Shown here: positions 52,775-61,752 of the stretch, in pieces
Position numbering within the stretch: the stretch's first letter is position 1
How the letters are laid out: the number at the start of each line of letters is the position of its first letter
Origin: Granulosicoccus sp045110475
Lineage (GTDB): Bacteria > Pseudomonadota > Gammaproteobacteria > Granulosicoccales > Granulosicoccaceae
Reading direction: 5' to 3'
Assembly: GCA_045110475.1 (NCBI GenBank)
Contig: JBGCGC010000018.1
Span: 10,152 to 74,151, forward strand
DNA length: 64,000 nucleotides
Position numbers and translations under genes: made by a program
Notes under the pieces: model-generated
What the model was told of the DNA's origin: nothing
The model's database searches: none
Seen by the model: the letters and a program-made list of their open reading frames with translations, nothing else

Positions 52775-53776
52775 TTACGCTGACTTGGCGTTTATAGCTG
52801 AAGGGTTGTTTCCGGCCTTCAGTAGCGAGTCAAAGTATTCTATCGTTCGGATCAAGCCTTGCTCAAGCTTCACCCTGGGCTCCCAATCCAGTTCTTTCCT
52901 CGCCAGCGAAATATCTGGTTTTCGCTGCGTAGGATCATCACTGGGTAAATCGAGGAATTCGAGTGTTGACTTTGAATTGGTCAACGCAATTACCTGCTCT
53001 GCCAGTTGCCGAATTGTGAACTCGTCGGGGTTTCCGATATTTACTGGTCCGGTAAATGAATCGTCCGTTGCCATTATTCTGACAAACGCTTCGATTAAAT
53101 CCAGGCAATAGCAGAACGAACGAGTTTGGTCGCCCTCACCGTAAATGGTAATGGGCTGGTCGGTTAGCGCCTGAACAATGAAATTGGACACGACCCTTCC
53201 ATCATTGGGATGCATCCTCGGTCCGTAGGTATTGAAAATTCGCCCGACCTTAATCTTCAGGTCGTGCTGCCGCCGATAATCGAAAAACAAGGTTTCCGCG
53301 CAACGCTTGCCTTCGTCATAGCAAGAGCGAAAACCGATCGGATTGACGTGGCCCCAGTAGCCTTCCGGTTGCGGATGTACTTTAGGGTCGCCATAGACTT
53401 CGCTGGTCGACGCCTGGAAAATTTTTGCCCCAGTGCGCTTGGCCAGTCCCAGCATGTTAATAGCCCCATGCACGCTGGTTTTGGTGGTTTGTACCGGGTC
53501 ATGCTGGTAGTGGATGGGCGATGCAGGACAGGCCAGATTGTAGATTTCATCGATTTCCAGATAGACCGGGAAAGTCACGTCGTGACGCATAAGCTCGAAT
53601 GCGGGGTTGTCCATGAGATGCTGAACATTCTGTTTACTACCGGTAAAGTAGTTGTCCATGCAGATAACCTCTGCACCATCTGCAAGGAGTCTGTCACACA
53701 GATGAGATCCCAGAAAGCCCGCCCCGCCTGTGACGAGAACGCGCTTGCGCATGAGTGAAGATGTATCTTGATTCAT
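52775..53776 (-). CDS. UDP-glucuronate decarboxylase (UDP-xylose synthase)
   Basis: A 333-residue extended SDR. 'VLVTGGAGFLGSHLCDRLL' binds NAD; the catalytic Tyr-Lys is in 'YDEGKR'; 'NLACPASPIHYQHDPVQTTK' and 'RIFNTYGPRMHPNDGRVVSNF' are diagnostic of UXS. It converts UDP-glucuronate to UDP-xylose, so xylose is a likely capsule sugar. It is the only minus-strand gene inside the glycosyltransferase block and is convergent with the GT29-type gene. Upstream is a 544-bp gap. Confidence 0.95.
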   Translation of the reverse strand: MNQDTSSLMRKRVLVTGGAGFLGSHLCDRLLADGAEVICMDNYFTGSKQNVQHLMDNPAFELMRHDVTFPVYLEIDEIYNLACPASPIHYQHDPVQTTKTSVHGAINMLGLAKRTGAKIFQASTSEVYGDPKVHPQPEGYWGHVNPIGFRSCYDEGKRCAETLFFDYRRQHDLKIKVGRIFNTYGPRMHPNDGRVVSNFIVQALTDQPITIYGEGDQTRSFCYCLDLIEAFVRIMATDDSFTGPVNIGNPDEFTIRQLAEQVIALTNSKSTLEFLDLPSDDPTQRKPDISLARKELDWEPRVKLEQGLIRTIEYFDSLLKAGNNPSAINAKSA

Positions 53777-54320
53777 TGTGTAGAGGTCTTGTTAAGAAAG
53801 AGTAATCAGTAAATTGTCTGGTCTACAACCGCTGATCTACAGTGGTCGTGGCAAGCAAAACTACTGCCAGACGACCTGTTCTCAAGCTCGGTGGAGAAGA
53901 ACAGGCTGCAAGGCACCTCAGTCGAGCACTTGTCAATCCAAGCATCACTGATGCTAAGAGTAGGCCATTATAAGGCATCTGTCTGTTCAGCCGCACACAT
54001 CCGAACTCACCTTTTACACAGCGCAAGCCACCACCGGGTGCGAGGCGTTACGCGACAAGCCTGACAGCAGAACACGCCATGCCCGGAATACATCCGGCTC
54101 CGAACGTAGCAGAACCACCCGGTCTACGTTCCGCGATCAGATAACGACAGCAAGCGACAGACACCCGGTTTCACCCCCACCGGTGCTATTCACACCAAGC
54201 TACAGGGCGCGACTTCAAAGTCCAGGCGAGGTATCGGGCATAGATTCTGCAGACGCAGTCTACGTGCTGACGCTAGCCATGCCGTCAGCCAACCTAATAA
54301 AATTGGCAGGAGTTGCCTGA
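53777..54320. other. 544-bp gap without a recognisable gene
   Basis: This stretch separates the UXS gene and the sulfotransferase gene, which read outwards from it. It must hold both promoters. A 67-codon open frame on the minus strand has no start signal or family resemblance. I see no JUMPstart/ops element, RNA gene or clear repeat. Confidence 0.6.
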
Positions 54321-55178
54321 ATGTCCACCTTAGTACCCGTCATGATCCGCACCTTCGGGCGCACCGGATCAACACTTCTCATGCAAGTTCTTGGCACTAG
54401 CGACACTATGTGCTTTGAGCGACGCTACCCATTCGAACAACGGTATCTGACCTATGTTCACAATATGGCAAGGATGATCAGGCTGCCGGAAAAGTCTGAC
54501 GCCGTATGGAACAACGACACAATGTTCATGGGTAAAGGCCATCGTGTTGGCCCCCTTCCCTACTCAACAATCGAGGCATTCGACAAGGACGAGCTATCTC
54601 GAAATTGCTTCAAGGCGCTATGGCAGGAGTTTTCGGCAGCAATGCGCAAGGAGTATGGTTTAGAAACTGGCCAAAAAGGTTTTTACGCCGAAAAAGCACC
54701 AGCTCAGGTAGCCCTTTATGCCAACGAACACCTTGAAGCCATGAATATCTTTCTGCTTCGTGATCCTCGCGACGAAATGGTGTCAATCAAGCGGTTTAAT
54801 GAAAAGCGTGGCTTTAATTCATTTGGCTGGCAGGCAGACGATTCTGATTTGTCATATGCAACACGAATGTGCAAGACACACCATGCCTTCCTGAAAAACC
54901 TGGTGGATTTCAAATCGGACCGACGACGCACCTACGTCCGCTATGAAGATCTGATTCGAAACGGTGACGAGGAAGTTACCCGCCTGTCACAGTGGCTCGG
55001 CTCGAAGATGTCTTTGTCGGAAGCCAACGGAGACAAAGCTGTACGGAAATTACATATGACCAGTGCATCAGCTGATTCATCAGTAGAACGATGGAAAACC
55101 GAACTGAATAACGATGTTTTAAATGTGTTCTCCCGCGAGTTAGGCACCGAACTCGATAGTCTTGGCTACAGTGTCTGA
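54321..55178 (+). CDS. PAPS-dependent sulfotransferase
   Basis: A 285-residue cytoplasmic sulfotransferase. The 5'-phosphosulfate loop is 'RTFGRTGSTLLM' (about 10-21) and the 3'-phosphate motif is 'LLRDPRDEMVSIKRF' (about 145-159), both typical of the Sulfotransfer fold. It would transfer sulfate from PAPS to a sugar hydroxyl or other acceptor. Together with the two glycosyltransferase genes after it and the sulfatase genes further on, it points to a sulfated surface glycan. AGGAG lies about 9 bp upstream of the ATG. The next gene starts 13 bp after its stop. Confidence 0.88.
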   Translation: MSTLVPVMIRTFGRTGSTLLMQVLGTSDTMCFERRYPFEQRYLTYVHNMARMIRLPEKSDAVWNNDTMFMGKGHRVGPLPYSTIEAFDKDELSRNCFKALWQEFSAAMRKEYGLETGQKGFYAEKAPAQVALYANEHLEAMNIFLLRDPRDEMVSIKRFNEKRGFNSFGWQADDSDLSYATRMCKTHHAFLKNLVDFKSDRRRTYVRYEDLIRNGDEEVTRLSQWLGSKMSLSEANGDKAVRKLHMTSASADSSVERWKTELNNDVLNVFSRELGTELDSLGYSV

Positions 55179-55191
55179 AGGAGGTAACGCT

Positions 55192-56661
55192 ATGAGTTTT
55201 CAGAAAAAGTTGCGCAAAAAAATGATGTCATACAGCAAAAAAAAGCTGGGGGCAGACCGGGCATATCGCTATCGGGAAAATATTTTCAAGGCGCAGGAAG
55301 GGATTTACAAACAGACACGCAAGTTGAAGAAATTTCCGGAGGTTCGCCCGGACATCGTCCTGCAAGTCCACGATACCCAGCTCGCTATTACATGCCGATT
55401 TATTGATCCACAAAAAAAATCAAAGCGAATCGGGCTTCGTTACAATGATAATAGTATTCAATGGATCGATGAAAATATTGATCATTTTCGTTCCTCTGAA
55501 ACATCTGCATCGTTGAGTAAATTCTCTATTGCCCCGGATACACCAGACCAGTTTGCAGGCTTGATTGACTGTACCAAGCCGTGTAAGCAGATCAATGCAC
55601 TGGCTGTCGAACTGGTTAACGACATGCACAAGTTTTTTCCACTGACCGTGCAGAGCGTCGCAGGTGATCCTTTTCCGGTGATAAAACGCCTGCTGACTCT
55701 CATTCCCGTTAGTGAAACTCGAAAACGTGAGCTTTTTGATCACACGTTTGGACATATGATTGGCAGCTTGTGGAGCACGAGGACACGAGTTGATAGCCAC
55801 GCCGACCTGGTGGCCTACAACGAACACTACGAACCCACCGCGCCCGTTGTCAGCCTTATTATTCCCATTTATGGTCGCTATGACTTCATTTCTCATCAGT
55901 TGTCTCAATTCGCCAGCGATCCCACCATGCGCTCGCATGAAATCATCTACGTTATCGACGATCCACGCATTGCATCGGAGGTTAGGGAAAGTTGTCGCTA
56001 TCTGGCACCTGTTTTTCACGTGGCGTTCAAGGTCTTGTATCTTGAGAAAAATCTTGGCTATGCCGGTGCCAACAACGCTGGAGTTGCCATTGCCAAAGCG
56101 GACAAAATCCTGTTGTTGAACTCAGACGTATTTCCCTGCAAGGCCGGTTGGCTTGACAACATGGTTTCTCGCGCAGGCGATGCAATACAGAACACCCTGC
56201 TCGGTGCAAGATTGCTTTACGAAGACGAATCTATCCAGCACGATGGTATGTCATTTAATAAAGCCATGTGGCTGGACAACCTATGGATAAATGAACACTA
56301 CGGCAAAGGCTTGCCAGCAAATTTATTCAGTTGTTCCGATGGGATGGAGAGCCGGGAATGCGTCACTGGCGCGTGCATACTCATGGCAAAAGCGGTCTAC
56401 GATTCTTTAGGCGGGTTTGATGAAAATTACATTCTTGGTGATTTCGAAGACTCTGACTTGTGCCTGAAAGCCAGAGATGCCGGACACCAGGTTGCCATCG
56501 CCGAGGATATAACGCTATACCATCTGGAAAGACAGTCACAGTCCATGGTTACACCGGACAGGTGGAAGACAGAACTTACCTACTACAACTGCTGGCTACA
56601 CACCAACAAGTGGAATGATCGAATTGTGTCACTCAAAGAGGAGACAGCCAATGCCGGATAA
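55192..56661 (+). CDS. Family 2 glycosyltransferase with an N-terminal extension
   Basis: A 489-residue protein. Residues about 219-460 are a GT2 (GT-A) domain: 'VVSLIIPIYGRYDFI', 'YVIDDP' (nucleotide-binding Asp), 'LNSDVFP' (DxD-equivalent metal site) and 'GDFEDSDLCLKARDAGHQV' with the catalytic-base region. The first 210 residues are basic at the N-terminus and not assignable to a family I know. ATG 55192 is chosen for the strong GGAGG just upstream; a TTG at 55162 would overlap the sulfotransferase gene. It overlaps the GT4 gene by 11 bp. Confidence 0.88.
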   Translation: MSFQKKLRKKMMSYSKKKLGADRAYRYRENIFKAQEGIYKQTRKLKKFPEVRPDIVLQVHDTQLAITCRFIDPQKKSKRIGLRYNDNSIQWIDENIDHFRSSETSASLSKFSIAPDTPDQFAGLIDCTKPCKQINALAVELVNDMHKFFPLTVQSVAGDPFPVIKRLLTLIPVSETRKRELFDHTFGHMIGSLWSTRTRVDSHADLVAYNEHYEPTAPVVSLIIPIYGRYDFISHQLSQFASDPTMRSHEIIYVIDDPRIASEVRESCRYLAPVFHVAFKVLYLEKNLGYAGANNAGVAIAKADKILLLNSDVFPCKAGWLDNMVSRAGDAIQNTLLGARLLYEDESIQHDGMSFNKAMWLDNLWINEHYGKGLPANLFSCSDGMESRECVTGACILMAKAVYDSLGGFDENYILGDFEDSDLCLKARDAGHQVAIAEDITLYHLERQSQSMVTPDRWKTELTYYNCWLHTNKWNDRIVSLKEETANAG

Positions 56662-58015
56662 AACAAAAATTCTGGTTATCTCTCACGGTCACCCGGACAA
56701 TGCCAAAGGCGGTGGAGAAATCGCCGCCTACAATTTACATAACAAACTAAATACCTCTGCTGAGTACCATTCAGTATTTCTGGCTCGCCATGATCGCGAT
56801 GAGCTTCTGCATCCCGGAACGCTGTTGTCCGGTTCAGGGCGGCCAAATGAAATCCTGTTGCATTCCACCCGCAACGACTATTTCCTGCATTCCCAGCATA
56901 ACAAGGTACTTGTTGCAAGAGAGTTCCGACATACGCTGGAGAGAGTCAATCCAGATATCATTCACTTCCATCATTATGTTCATCTGGGTCTGGAATTGAT
57001 CCGTGAGGCCCGCGCCTTTAACTCACAGGTTCGTATTGTGTTCACTCTCCACGAGTTCATCGCCCTATGCAACAACAGCGGGCAGATGATGACAACCCAA
57101 AACACCTTATGCCACGAGTCTACTCCTCAGGCATGCGTCAAGTGCTTTCCACAACACACGCCTCAGGATTTTTTGATGCGCAAGCTTTTTTTCAAATCGC
57201 ATTTTGAACTAGTGGATACGTTTATCTCGCCCAGCCAATTTCTCAAGGACCGGTATGTCGCCTGGGGAATTCCAGAAGAAAAAATAAATGTTATAGAGAA
57301 CATGCTTGACGATAGCAAGTACATCGAGGCGACGCGCAGCGAAGCAGAATCACCTGAATTGGCAGAGCGCGTACGTTTCTCCTTCTACGGCCAGATCAAC
57401 TGGTTCAAAGGGGTCGATGTCCTGCTAACAGCAATCTCCAAGCTACCCAAGGAAATTCGTGACCGCACACAACTTGATATCAACGGATCAGGGCTTGAAA
57501 ACCAGCCCAAGCAACTGCAGGATCAGATTAACCATTTGGTGGGTGGCATGCTGGACGTCGTTAACATGCGAGGCCCGTATACTCAGGCCGAACTCAGCTC
57601 GCTAATGAACGGCTCTCACTGGATGATCGTGCCCTCGAAATGGTGGGAGAATTCTCCGGTGGTGATTCTGGAGGCCAGAAAACATGGGCTCCCGATCATT
57701 TGTAGTGATATTGGCGGCATGGCTGAAAAAGTTGAAAACGAGATTACGGGTATTCATTTTCAGGCTGGCCGCCCTGACTCTCTCGCAGCGGCAATAACTC
57801 GGGCGGTGGAAAATCCCGAACAACAGCCTGAGTTTGCCTCTGCCATAAAGAATAGCTATAAGGCAGGTGAAGCTTTCGAGAAACATGTCAGTGTCTACGA
57901 AAAGTTACTCGCCGGTGACCCAACTATTGAACCCTCGACTGTTGCGTTAACTATAGAAGAGGTAAAGGCAGAAAATAATCTGTTTCAGTTTTCCAAACGA
58001 TCGAATGCGGCGTAG
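56651..58015 (+). CDS. Family 4 glycosyltransferase
   Basis: A 454-residue GT-B enzyme. 'VISHGHPDNAKGGGEIAAYNLH' is the N-terminal acceptor-loop region. A Cys-containing 'CVKCFP' mid-segment is typical of a GT4 subgroup. 'FSFYGQINWFKGVDVLLTA' and 'EARKHGLPIICSDIGGMAEKV' form the donor-binding half with the conserved Glu. ATG 56651 is chosen for its AGGAG; a frame extension to 56615 lies within the GT2 gene. It ends the sulfotransferase-GT2-GT4 unit and is convergent with the next gene across 95 bp with no clear terminator. Confidence 0.9.
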   Translation: MPDKTKILVISHGHPDNAKGGGEIAAYNLHNKLNTSAEYHSVFLARHDRDELLHPGTLLSGSGRPNEILLHSTRNDYFLHSQHNKVLVAREFRHTLERVNPDIIHFHHYVHLGLELIREARAFNSQVRIVFTLHEFIALCNNSGQMMTTQNTLCHESTPQACVKCFPQHTPQDFLMRKLFFKSHFELVDTFISPSQFLKDRYVAWGIPEEKINVIENMLDDSKYIEATRSEAESPELAERVRFSFYGQINWFKGVDVLLTAISKLPKEIRDRTQLDINGSGLENQPKQLQDQINHLVGGMLDVVNMRGPYTQAELSSLMNGSHWMIVPSKWWENSPVVILEARKHGLPIICSDIGGMAEKVENEITGIHFQAGRPDSLAAAITRAVENPEQQPEFASAIKNSYKAGEAFEKHVSVYEKLLAGDPTIEPSTVALTIEEVKAENNLFQFSKRSNAA

Positions 58016-58110
58016 GAGTCACTAGAGTTTTTACCACGGTATGTATTGAGAAAAGAGCCCGAACAGTCAGCAAGTTTGATGACTACCCGGGAACTTTCCT
58101 TAAATGATTG

Positions 58111-59838
58111 CTACCTGGCAGTCCTTCTGAAAAGACCGGACGCCATAAGAAGAATCACAAACAACCAATGCATTGCACCGCCAGATGTATCTAACGTGTC
58201 CACTGTAGTTTGTGGTCGATCCCTTTCTTCTGAATCTGATGGATCAGTCTCATCGACAGGCGCGGTAGGTTGCTCCACCATTTCTTCTTCTGGCTCTGTT
58301 GGTTCAACTGGTTCTACCGGATCAGTTGGCTCAGTCGGCTCGATACTTTCCTCCGCCGACATAACTTCAATGGTGAACAACTCACTGAGTGAACCGTCAA
58401 CCATATTGTCAGACGATCGTTGAACTGACACAGGGTACATGCCTTCAACATCGGTAGTAAGCTGTAGTGTGACTACTTCGCTATCTCCCGGCTGAATATT
58501 TCCGACGTTACAAGTTAGCCCTTCTTGCGACGTACACTCCGCTGGTAACGTAGCCACAATCATCTCGGCTGGCAATTCGACTTCAACCAATGTATTTTCA
58601 GCTACGGAATCACCTGTATTTTCGATGGTGATGGCAACGTCTATTTCATCGAGCACCCGTGGTTCAACCGGATCCACTGAAATCGCGCTGGCTAACGTTG
58701 TGTAAACTATGAGCCGCTCTACTGCAACAGTGACAGATGATGTATCGTTTTGAGGCTTTTCTTCATTTGACCCGGTACTTACCAGCGCCGTCACCTCTTT
58801 CTGTCCATCTGTGAGTGCTCGCAGAGAAAAACTCAGAATTTCATCTTCCCCTGGATGCGTCGGCTCAAGGTCTCCGAGATCGCACCTTAACTCTGTACCC
58901 GCCGCGACACATGGATCACTCGCAGTAACAAGTTCCCAGTCTGTTCCCAGATTGAGTTGTGAGGTCAGTATGACATCTTCAGCTTCATCGAAACCATCTT
59001 CGTTTGAAACTTCAGCGCTAAACTCAAACACATCGCCCTCTACACCCGCGGTTCGATCGGTTTCCAGCGACACGGCAGCATCAACGAAGCCATCGAGCGT
59101 CTCGATAGAACCGTCACTACAGTTAACCGAGTTTTCTCCTGCAGCTCGACAGACTCGCGTATTTTCTGATTTATCTTTGATAAGCATAAACCTGTCTAGT
59201 TCAAACCCATCCTCTCTGGCAGAGAACATTACGGTATTCATGCCTGCCTCTTCTACATCAAGCCAGATAGTAAAGTTAACACCACAGTCACCCGCACCGC
59301 CAGAGGCACGTGCTCGGCTGGACCACTGCCAGCCCATGCCACCCGTACACCATTGCATTCTGAATCCGCTCATCGGCCATTCGCCATTCAAGCCGACGTG
59401 AATCCCGTTATCCTCGGTGCCACTGGAATTCGCACGTGCATGGACGTAGTAACGTCCTGCCTCGGGGAAATCAATGGGATACTGGAGGATTGGCCCAGTA
59501 CCTCTTTGACCCCAGTAAGCTGTCGGCGGACCAAACGGGTCCTCATGACGCACTCTGACGTCCGGAAGCAATTCAAGGTATTTATTGCCAACGGCGCCAT
59601 CTGAATTATTACCGTCAGGGTCCTGTTCAGTCTGCGCTGTGGTTGGATCAGTGAGGATCCAGCGTGCATCGTGCCCGTCGATCGCTGAGGCGTCAAAATC
59701 TTCTGCCTCTACGTCTATTGCGATGTAGTCAGCGGTTGTACGTACATCGGCAGATACCGTTTGACTGACGAGCACAGTAGCAAACGACAGAACAAGGCAC
59801 GGGACAATAGGCCGCCCGTGTGAACGGAAGTTGATCAT
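58111..59838 (-). CDS. Secreted carbohydrate-binding-like/DUF11 protein with a GlyGly-CTERM tail
   Basis: A 575-residue exported protein. A signal peptide (about 1-30) is followed by a CBM6/malectin-like region (about 38-220: 'IDVEAEDFD', 'GRYYVHARANSSGTEDNGIHV'). Two DUF11/CARDB-like beta-sandwich repeats come next (about 250-370 and 375-490). A Pro-Glu-Thr spacer ('EPTEPTDPVEPVEPTEPEEE') leads to the tail 'GGAMHWLFVILLMASGLFRR'. The Gly-Gly, single helix and Arg-Arg end is the GlyGly-CTERM sorting signal cut by rhombosortase. It is probably a surface-anchored glycan-binding protein. Its cysteines come in pairs in the sandwich repeats. Confidence 0.78.
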   Translation of the reverse strand: MINFRSHGRPIVPCLVLSFATVLVSQTVSADVRTTADYIAIDVEAEDFDASAIDGHDARWILTDPTTAQTEQDPDGNNSDGAVGNKYLELLPDVRVRHEDPFGPPTAYWGQRGTGPILQYPIDFPEAGRYYVHARANSSGTEDNGIHVGLNGEWPMSGFRMQWCTGGMGWQWSSRARASGGAGDCGVNFTIWLDVEEAGMNTVMFSAREDGFELDRFMLIKDKSENTRVCRAAGENSVNCSDGSIETLDGFVDAAVSLETDRTAGVEGDVFEFSAEVSNEDGFDEAEDVILTSQLNLGTDWELVTASDPCVAAGTELRCDLGDLEPTHPGEDEILSFSLRALTDGQKEVTALVSTGSNEEKPQNDTSSVTVAVERLIVYTTLASAISVDPVEPRVLDEIDVAITIENTGDSVAENTLVEVELPAEMIVATLPAECTSQEGLTCNVGNIQPGDSEVVTLQLTTDVEGMYPVSVQRSSDNMVDGSLSELFTIEVMSAEESIEPTEPTDPVEPVEPTEPEEEMVEQPTAPVDETDPSDSEERDRPQTTVDTLDTSGGAMHWLFVILLMASGLFRRTAR

Positions 59839-60072
59839 TTAGGATGTTCTCAATTTAGACCATTCCTATATCGACCTCGGAACAAATCAGACCATAGCGA
59901 CAACAGTCTCAGCTGTCGAGAATGATCATTCCTTGAAACTGATCACGATGAAACCGTGAAGGAGTTGTGGGTGTCATCGTGACTTGAAACACAAAGTGTT
60001 GCAGATTCGATCTTCTTGTGATTTTTATGTTCTGCCTTAGCACAGGATGAAGGTTTACTTTCGCTTCCCGGT

Positions 60073-60633
60073 TCAACCAACTTCTTTTTCGCACAGAAAC
60101 TGCTTGTTCCAGTCGTCAAGCCATTCAAGGCTCCCACGCGGCTCAAGCGTATTAAACGGCGCGGCGGATTCAAGAGGCAGCACCAGAGAACCGGCTGAGG
60201 TCTCCAGCTCTATATCAAGTGACAGCGATCCACTACCGTCTATACGCAACACTGAGAGGGTTTTTTGTTCCACCATGGGGGGGTTAGCAAAATCCAGTGG
60301 TCGTCGTTCGTAGTTATCCCATACAGGTTCACCTTTGACATACAACACACTGGGCGAGCGCCATTTGGGAATGGTATGTACTCGAGCGTAGGGATCCCAA
60401 TCGACAGTGCGTTCCATCGGCAACGCAATCAGTACCGAACTGTCTGCCGGGATATTTTCACCCAGAGCAAAACCAGTTCCGGAATTTTCCACAGAGCGCC
60501 ACGTTAGCCCATGTTCATCTGTCATATTGGTATCAGGCGTTGGCCCCTGTGAGATCTGACGCGCCAGATCATCCAGGCTTGACCAGCATCGACTCGAAAT
60601 GACCAGCGCGATCACGAGGCACCTCGATATCAA
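60073..60633 (-). pseudogene. C-terminal fragment of a second sulfatase
   Basis: The 186-codon frame aligns over nearly its whole length with the C-terminal 180 residues of the intact sulfatase at 61753-63789. Shared landmarks are 'GPTPDT', 'LIALPMER' versus 'LVALPLER', 'WDPYARV' versus 'WDPHVRV', 'VWDNYERRPL' versus 'LWDNHEHRPL', and 'NPPMVEQKTL' versus 'NPPIVEKQTL'. The catalytic domain with the formylglycine motif is missing. The homology stops about 10 residues after the frame opens, close to IS remnants. It is best read as the remains of a tandem sulfatase copy cut by insertion sequences. A short stand-alone domain protein is less likely, as no signal peptide or clear start is present. 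Confidence 0.8.
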
Positions 60634-60725
60634 TATCTCCGTGATCGCCTTTCAGACACTTCTTCGATCGTGAGCTTCCGGCAGCCCAGTAAAATGCAAC
60701 GCTGCGCTGTGTTACGCCATGACTA

Positions 60726-61257
60726 TTATGTCTGGCTGGGGTAATTCCACGGCATCCAGTTCTGAGGTACGGCCCGTACCGCTAGCTGGTTTCTTTGTAG
60801 TGCAATCAAATAGTCCAGCGCATTCACATCCGATTCCATACACGTAGCCAGTATCGACGTGATTTTGTCCGAGACCTCTGCGCCATTTTCAGTTCTGAAG
60901 AATTGAAAATTCTTACGCCCTCTCACCATAAGCTTGATCTGTCGTTCGCACTCGTTGTTATCCACGGGCGCTCCCGGGATATGGCAAAAAGCACACAGCC
61001 CCTCAAAGTGGCGCTCGAAGTAGGCCATCGCACGTCCCAGGTTGCTGTTCGGCTCCACCGGTCCACCTTCTGCTGTTTGTCTTTGACACCATTGTTTCAG
61101 CTCATCCATCAACGGCAATGAATGCTTGTGATGATAGGCCTGACGCTGCTCAGGATCGAGCCCCTGTTCTTTGCAATGTGCATCGTTAGCCCACGCACCG
61201 GCATACAGTTCCAGAGCATACAATGTCTGATCCGGGCACTGAGCGGCAAGTTCGGCG
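60726..61257 (-). pseudogene. IS66-family transposase, C-terminal fragment
   Basis: About 176 codons that match the C-terminal part of the IS66 large transposase: 'KHSLPLMDELKQWCQRQ', 'VEPNSNLGRAMAYF', 'PVDNNECERQIKLMVRGRKN' (catalytic Glu region) and 'FRTENGAEVSDKITSIL'. The N-terminal two thirds and the accessory genes are absent. The frame enters directly from an IS256-type remnant at about 61258, so the two elements are joined. It cannot encode a working transposase. Confidence 0.88.
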
Positions 61258-61258
61258 G

Positions 61259-61462
61259 GCCATTACGGCTGTTACCTGAGCCGTCCCCACTCGGGTCGTG
61301 TTTTTAATACCCGAGGTGTTACGTCAGATCCGCATCCAGAGCAGTTTCAACAATCTTCTTCAGCAGCTTCGAAAAATCTCCAAGATCGGCTTCAGTCTTA
61401 ATGTCCTTGGCTATGTTCTTTGTCAGCTGACGAAGGAGTTTCTCATCCATTGGTGTTTCCAT
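61259..61462 (-). pseudogene. IS256-family transposase, N-terminal fragment with two stops
   Basis: From ATG 61462 the frame reads 'METPMDEKLLRQLTKNI' and on to 'ALDADLT', then TAA (61319-61321), 'HLGY', TAA, and 'KHDPSGDGSGNSRNG'. This follows the IS256/Mutator N-terminus (DEKLL...ALxAELxxHLGYEKHDP...SGNSRNG) with two nonsense codons, one at the Glu of HLGYE. After 'NSRNG' it changes to IS66 sequence. A likely left end of the element (TTTACACAG... at 61502-61522) lies upstream. It is too short and degenerate for the open-frame list. Confidence 0.82.
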
Positions 61463-61752
61463 GATTCAGTCCTATTGGTAGGACAATGTGAATCATGGGC
61501 ATTTACACAGTTAAAAATACAATCTCGCGCCCTGCGATTACACCGAACTACATCACCTGCTATAAACAGTTATAACCGCAAGCGACTTACTCAAAAACCA
61601 AACGATTGATACGCTACCGCTACGAGGTCCCTTGGTAATTAGACCGACAGTTTGCCTTGATAATGACACATCTACATCTTATGTTTTCCAAATCGGTGGC
61701 AAGCGAGAAAAAATGTATAAAAAAAACGTGTTGTAGATTATAACCAGAATAC

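Noticed and set aside
53823..54026. 67-codon open frame in the gap upstream of the sulfotransferase
   Set aside because: No ribosome-binding site, no family resemblance and many Cys/Arg; looks like chance.
58240..58360. Repetitive GGTTCAACTGGTTCTACCGG-like DNA as a possible repeat array
   Set aside because: It is simply the codon repeat of the Pro-Glu-Thr spacer of the GlyGly-CTERM protein.
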